Below are positions 6,619 through 8,937 of a stretch of DNA of 8,937 nt, one piece after another. Position numbers and translations under genes: made by a program. The stretch covers positions 1 to 8,937 of the forward strand of contig CALCRD010000552.1 in assembly GCA_937894355.1 (NCBI GenBank). The letters run 5' to 3'. The notes below the pieces were generated by a model, which ran no database searches, had not been told where the DNA came from, and worked only from the letters and a program-made list of their open reading frames with translations. This stretch comes from an uncultured Bacillus sp. (lineage in GTDB: Bacteria; Bacillota; Bacilli; Bacillales; Cytobacillaceae). Position 1 is the stretch's first letter. Every line of letters begins with the position of its first letter.

Positions 6619-7361
6619 CTTCGATCACTCCCTATGGCACTTTGAATCGTCAGGATTCGGTCAGAGAATTCTTTTTCAGATTGTTCACCTTTAAATATTT
6701 CATTGACGATTTTTCCATCCCGGAGAAAGATTACGCGCTGGCTGTAGCATGCTGCATACGAATCATGGGTTATCATTAGAACTGTTGTCTTAAATGTTTT
6801 ATTGAGCAATTGTATTTGTTCCAACAGCTGGGTGGCTGAACGGGAGTCAAGTGCACCTGTAGGTTCATCGGCAAATACAATTGCTGGATTGGTAATAATC
6901 GCTCTAGCTGCAGCGGTACGTTGCTTTTGGCCGCCAGAAATTTCTGATGGATATTGATGTAAAATATCTTTAATATTTAACGCTTCAATCAATTTTTCTA
7001 ATCGCTGCTCCATTTCAGTGACAGATGTTTTTTGAAGCGAAAGAGGCAGCAATATATTTTCTTTCACCGTTAATGTATCCAGTAGGTTGTAATCTTGAAA
7101 GATAAATCCGATTCGTTTTTGACGAAATTCTCGTAATTCTTTCCTTTTCATATCTAGTAGCGATTTACCTTCGATCCAAACATCTCCGCTCGTAAAGTTG
7201 TCAATCGTTGAGAGGGTATTCATTAATGTTGTTTTCCCTGAGCCTGATGGCCCCATAATCGCCGTTAATTCCCCTTGTTCAATGGTTAAATCAATATTTT
7301 TTAAGACTTGTGTTTTTCCGTAAGATTTTGATAAGTTCTTTGTTTGGATAATTTCAGCCAT
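6615..7361 (-). CDS. bceA: BceA-type ABC transporter ATPase
   Basis: 248 aa from the ATG at 7359-7361 (MAEIIQTKNLSKSYG), chosen because an AAGGAGGAGGA ribosome site sits just upstream. The open frame continues back to 7415, but that extension would lie upstream of the predicted transcription start. All nucleotide-binding motifs are present: Walker A GPSGSGKTT (37-45), Q-loop Q89 (FIFQDYNLL), signature SGGQKQR (142-148), Walker B IVFADEP with D165-E166, D-loop GALD and switch H199 (MITHD). The sequence is of the MacB/LolD/BceA class that pairs with FtsX-fold permeases. With the downstream, overlapping permease it forms the peptide-detoxification and signalling transporter of a Bce module. Expression is expected to be induced through the response regulator encoded at 1189-1863, via the operator at 7436-7449. 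Confidence 0.93.
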   Translation of the reverse strand: MAEIIQTKNLSKSYGKTQVLKNIDLTIEQGELTAIMGPSGSGKTTLMNTLSTIDNFTSGDVWIEGKSLLDMKRKELREFRQKRIGFIFQDYNLLDTLTVKENILLPLSLQKTSVTEMEQRLEKLIEALNIKDILHQYPSEISGGQKQRTAAARAIITNPAIVFADEPTGALDSRSATQLLEQIQLLNKTFKTTVLMITHDSYAACYSQRVIFLRDGKIVNEIFKGEQSEKEFSDRILTIQSAIGSDRR

Positions 7362-7365
7362 TGTG

Positions 7366-7376
7366 TCCTCCTCCTT
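7366..7376 (-). promoter_or_regulatory. Strong RBS deciding the bceA start
   Basis: On the minus strand AAGGAGGAGGA runs from 7376 to 7366, four bases from the ATG at 7361. It holds two overlapping copies of GGAGG and rules in favour of this start over the in-frame upstream codons. Confidence 0.8.
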
Positions 7377-7385
7377 CACCACCTT

Positions 7386-7391
7386 ACTATA
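7386..7391 (-). promoter_or_regulatory. Predicted -10 box of the bceAB promoter
   Basis: TATAGT (5 of 6 to consensus) on the minus strand at 7391-7386 puts the start near 7379, giving a leader of about 18 nt that just includes the RBS. There is no good -35 at 16-19 bp, as expected for a promoter that needs an activator. The TGACA-N4-TGTCA repeat is centred about 63 bp upstream of the predicted start. Confidence 0.5.
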
Positions 7392-7435
7392 CTGACTAAT
7401 TTGCCCCGCAACCATCGAAATAACAACATCTAAAG

Positions 7436-7449
7436 TGACATTTTTGTCA
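7436..7449. promoter_or_regulatory. Putative BceR operator (perfect inverted repeat)
   Basis: TGACA-TTTT-TGTCA is a perfect 5-bp inverted repeat with a 4-bp spacer in the bceA/MFS intergenic region. From memory, BceR-like regulators recognise sites of the form TNACA-N4-TGTAA; this matches in spacing and nearly in sequence. It lies upstream of bceA on the activator side of the -10 and also upstream of the divergent MFS gene, so it could influence both. Binding is inferred. Confidence 0.65.
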
Positions 7450-7539
7450 TGTTGAGTAAGGAATCTCCTATTATTTAGACTCTGTTAAGTAATATTTTTT
7501 TGAAATAGTATATAAAATGCAAATATTCCGAATGAGGGC

Positions 7540-7545
7540 TATAAT
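7540..7545 (+). promoter_or_regulatory. Candidate -10 box for the MFS gene
   Basis: A perfect TATAAT, but the best -35 at 17 bp is only ATGCAA (7517-7522, 3 of 6). If used, transcription begins near 7552, after the ATG at 7544, so the short frame starting there would not be translated. It competes with the reading in which GAGGG (7534-7538) is the ribosome site for ATG 7544. Confidence 0.3.
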
Positions 7546-7570
7546 GAAAGAAAAATTGAAATTTCGCTGA
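7544..7570 (+). other. Eight-codon frame just upstream of the MFS gene: leader or frameshifted true start
   Basis: ATG 7544 is preceded at five bases by GAGGG (7534-7538), the same arrangement as the response-regulator RBS, and encodes MKEKLKFR before TGA 7568-7570. It ends four bases before GTG 7575. Dropping one base, for instance from TTT 7562-7564, fuses it to the MFS frame as MKEKLKFAECVYKFMIIW, a plausible cytoplasmic N-terminus. Alternatively it is a coupling leader peptide, or chance. Confidence 0.35.
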
Positions 7571-7574
7571 ATGT

Positions 7575-8858
7575 GTGTATAAATTTATGATTATTTGGAC
7601 TGGACAGCTGATTTCTAGCATCGGAAGTGGTATGACTGCGTTTGCAGTTTCGATTTATGTTTATCAGCTTACCGGGAGTGCAACATGGGTGTCTGTGGCA
7701 GCACTTTTGGCCTATCTACCAACGATTTTGCTGAATCCTATTGGAGGTATTCTGGCTGATCGATATGACAGAAGGTTAATGATGATTATAGGTGATTCTT
7801 TTTCAGCGTTAGGTTTACTATTTATATTGTTCTTTATACTGATAGGATATGAGGGAGTTCTGCCAATATTGGTTGGTATAACAATAAGCTCTGTTTTTGT
7901 TTCGTTACTAGAACCCGCCTATAAGGCGACCGTAACAGATTTGCTATCTGAGGAAGAATATGCAAAAGCGAGCGGTATGGTTCAGCTTGCGGGTGCTTCT
8001 AAGTATTTGCTTTCACCATTCATAGCAGGAATGATTCTTGCTGTTAGCGATATCAACGTCATTTTAATCATTGATATAGCGACTATTTTTGTAACTGTGT
8101 TTGCAGTAGCTTCAGTCCGAAAGAGTATACAAGCTGTTAAGCCTAACAAGGATACCTTTAACTTTTATCGGGAATTCAAGGAAGGAATAACGAGTATTAC
8201 CAATGATAAAGGGGTAAGAAGTTTGGTATTACTGATGGGCTTTGTTTGTTTCTTTATCGCTTTTTTACAGACACTAATGACCCCGATGATTCTAGCTTTT
8301 GCTGACGCTAGGACACTTGGGATTATGGAGAGCGTTAGTGCAGTAGGTATGGTAATAGGAAGTGTTATTATTGGTGTTTTAAAAATCAGAAAAAAATTTC
8401 CTATGATTCTAATGATTTCCTTAATAGTGGCTGGTGTTTTTATGGCAATGACAGGAACAACCACCAATAGCCTATTGATTGTTGTCTACTGTTTCCTATT
8501 TTTCACAGCGCTGCCTTTTATAAATACCAGTGCAGATGTATTAATTAGGACAAAAATCCCAAATGATGTACAGGGAAGGGCTTGGGGAATGATTAGTGTG
8601 CTCACACAAATCGGATATGTTGTGGCATATGCGCTCTGTGGTGTGCTTGCTGATTATGTGTTTGGACCCATGCTTATGGAAGATGGCATTCTTGCGGGGA
8701 GCATCGGCCAGTTCATTGGTATCGGAGAAGGTCGGGGAATTGGATTAATGTTGATTATTACCGGAATCATCATGTTTGCCTTTGCATTTATTTTTGGCTC
8801 AAGAAAAAGTATAAAAGAACTGGAAAGGAGGGGGAAAAATGAACTGGTTAATAGTTAA
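7575..8858 (+). CDS. MFS efflux-type transporter
   Basis: Up to 427 aa, very hydrophobic, with about twelve helices as usual for major facilitator drug exporters. Residues 6-31 (IIWTGQLISSIGSGMTAFAV...) are TM1. The MFS motif A between TM2 and TM3 is GGILADRYDRR (57-67). A soluble linker, RKSIQAVKPNKDTFNFYREF, lies mid-protein between the two six-helix halves. The C-terminus is charged (RKSIKELERRGK). It resembles MFS_3/enterobactin-exporter or macrolide-efflux-like proteins; the substrate cannot be assigned. The start is doubtful: GTG 7575 and ATG 7587 lack a ribosome site, while a good one precedes ATG 7544 in another frame. The gene is divergent from bceAB and its 3' end overlaps the next gene by 20 nt, so it begins a transport operon. 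Confidence 0.85.
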   Translation: MYKFMIIWTGQLISSIGSGMTAFAVSIYVYQLTGSATWVSVAALLAYLPTILLNPIGGILADRYDRRLMMIIGDSFSALGLLFILFFILIGYEGVLPILVGITISSVFVSLLEPAYKATVTDLLSEEEYAKASGMVQLAGASKYLLSPFIAGMILAVSDINVILIIDIATIFVTVFAVASVRKSIQAVKPNKDTFNFYREFKEGITSITNDKGVRSLVLLMGFVCFFIAFLQTLMTPMILAFADARTLGIMESVSAVGMVIGSVIIGVLKIRKKFPMILMISLIVAGVFMAMTGTTTNSLLIVVYCFLFFTALPFINTSADVLIRTKIPNDVQGRAWGMISVLTQIGYVVAYALCGVLADYVFGPMLMEDGILAGSIGQFIGIGEGRGIGLMLIITGIIMFAFAFIFGSRKSIKELERRGKNELVNS

Positions 8859-8937
8859 AAATGATTTTAAAAAAAATAAGGTTATTAATCTAGCATTGCT
8901 TTTGTTTATGATGTTTTCTGCAGGTCTTGCGGTATTG
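8839..8937 (+). CDS. ABC transporter permease, N-terminal start only (runs off window)
   Basis: ATG 8839 follows a strong GGAGGGGG site (from 8827) and overlaps the MFS gene's last 20 nt. The 33 visible codons read MNWLIVKNDFKKNKVINLAL and continue as a hydrophobic first helix (LLLFMMFSAGLAVL). A short basic amphipathic start followed at once by a long helix is typical of FtsX/MacB-type ABC permeases. Too little is visible for a firm assignment; another membrane protein is possible. Overlap and strand indicate co-translation with the MFS gene. Confidence 0.6.
   Translation, partial: MNWLIVKNDFKKNKVINLALLLFMMFSAGLAVL

Noticed and set aside
7362..7415. Upstream extension of the bceA reading frame (18 extra residues from 7415)
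   Set aside because: It would run across the predicted -10 and RBS and gives a non-family N-terminus; ATG 7361 has the strong ribosome site.
8165..8467. Antisense open frames within the MFS, tnpB, bceR and bceB genes
   Set aside because: Hydrophobic or low-complexity mirror translations of well-supported genes, without ribosome sites or recognisable motifs.

Overview
The window looks like chromosomal DNA of a low-GC Gram-positive bacterium, most likely a Bacillaceae member. It is AT-rich, has purine-rich GGAGG-type ribosome binding sites, and carries a PcrA/UvrD-type helicase with a Tudor-like tail and a BceRS-BceAB detoxification module. No species can be named from the sequence alone.

Layout. 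(1) 1-1124, plus strand: the 3' part of a UvrD/PcrA-type helicase gene. (2) 1189-1863, plus strand: an intact OmpR-type response regulator of the BceR group. (3) 1860-1981 and 3784-4650, plus strand: the two halves of the partner BceS-type intramembrane-sensing histidine kinase. They are split by an 1802-bp IS200/IS605-superfamily element (1982-3783) carrying only tnpB and a structured right end that probably makes the omega (re)RNA. The 5' kinase half also has a 1-nt frameshift, so the kinase gene is broken twice. (4) 4638-4672: a near-perfect hairpin holding the stop codons of both converging genes. (5) 4660-7361, minus strand: a bceB-type permease and bceA-type ATPase, start/stop overlapped (ATGA), with a strong RBS, a -10 box and an upstream perfect inverted repeat TGACA-N4-TGTCA that fits a BceR operator. 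(6) 7575-8858, plus strand: an MFS efflux-type permease with an ambiguous 5' end, followed by an overlapping, truncated gene that looks like the start of an ABC transporter permease (8839 onward).

How the parts relate. In Bce modules the BceAB transporter senses and removes cell-wall-active peptides (bacitracin-like or lantibiotic-like), signals through the membrane-embedded kinase BceS, and BceR activates bceAB. Here regulator, operator and transporter look intact but the kinase does not. Either the module is off, or the regulator is driven by another kinase, or the IS-proximal kinase fragment keeps some activity.

The best candidates for novelty are the tnpB element and its relation to the kinase. 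Its TnpB lacks the usual RuvC-II glutamate and zinc ribbon. Its predicted guide RNA would read directly into the bceS coding sequence. The empty site can be rebuilt exactly as an in-frame ~329-aa kinase once one T is restored. I see no CRISPR array, rRNA or tRNA.
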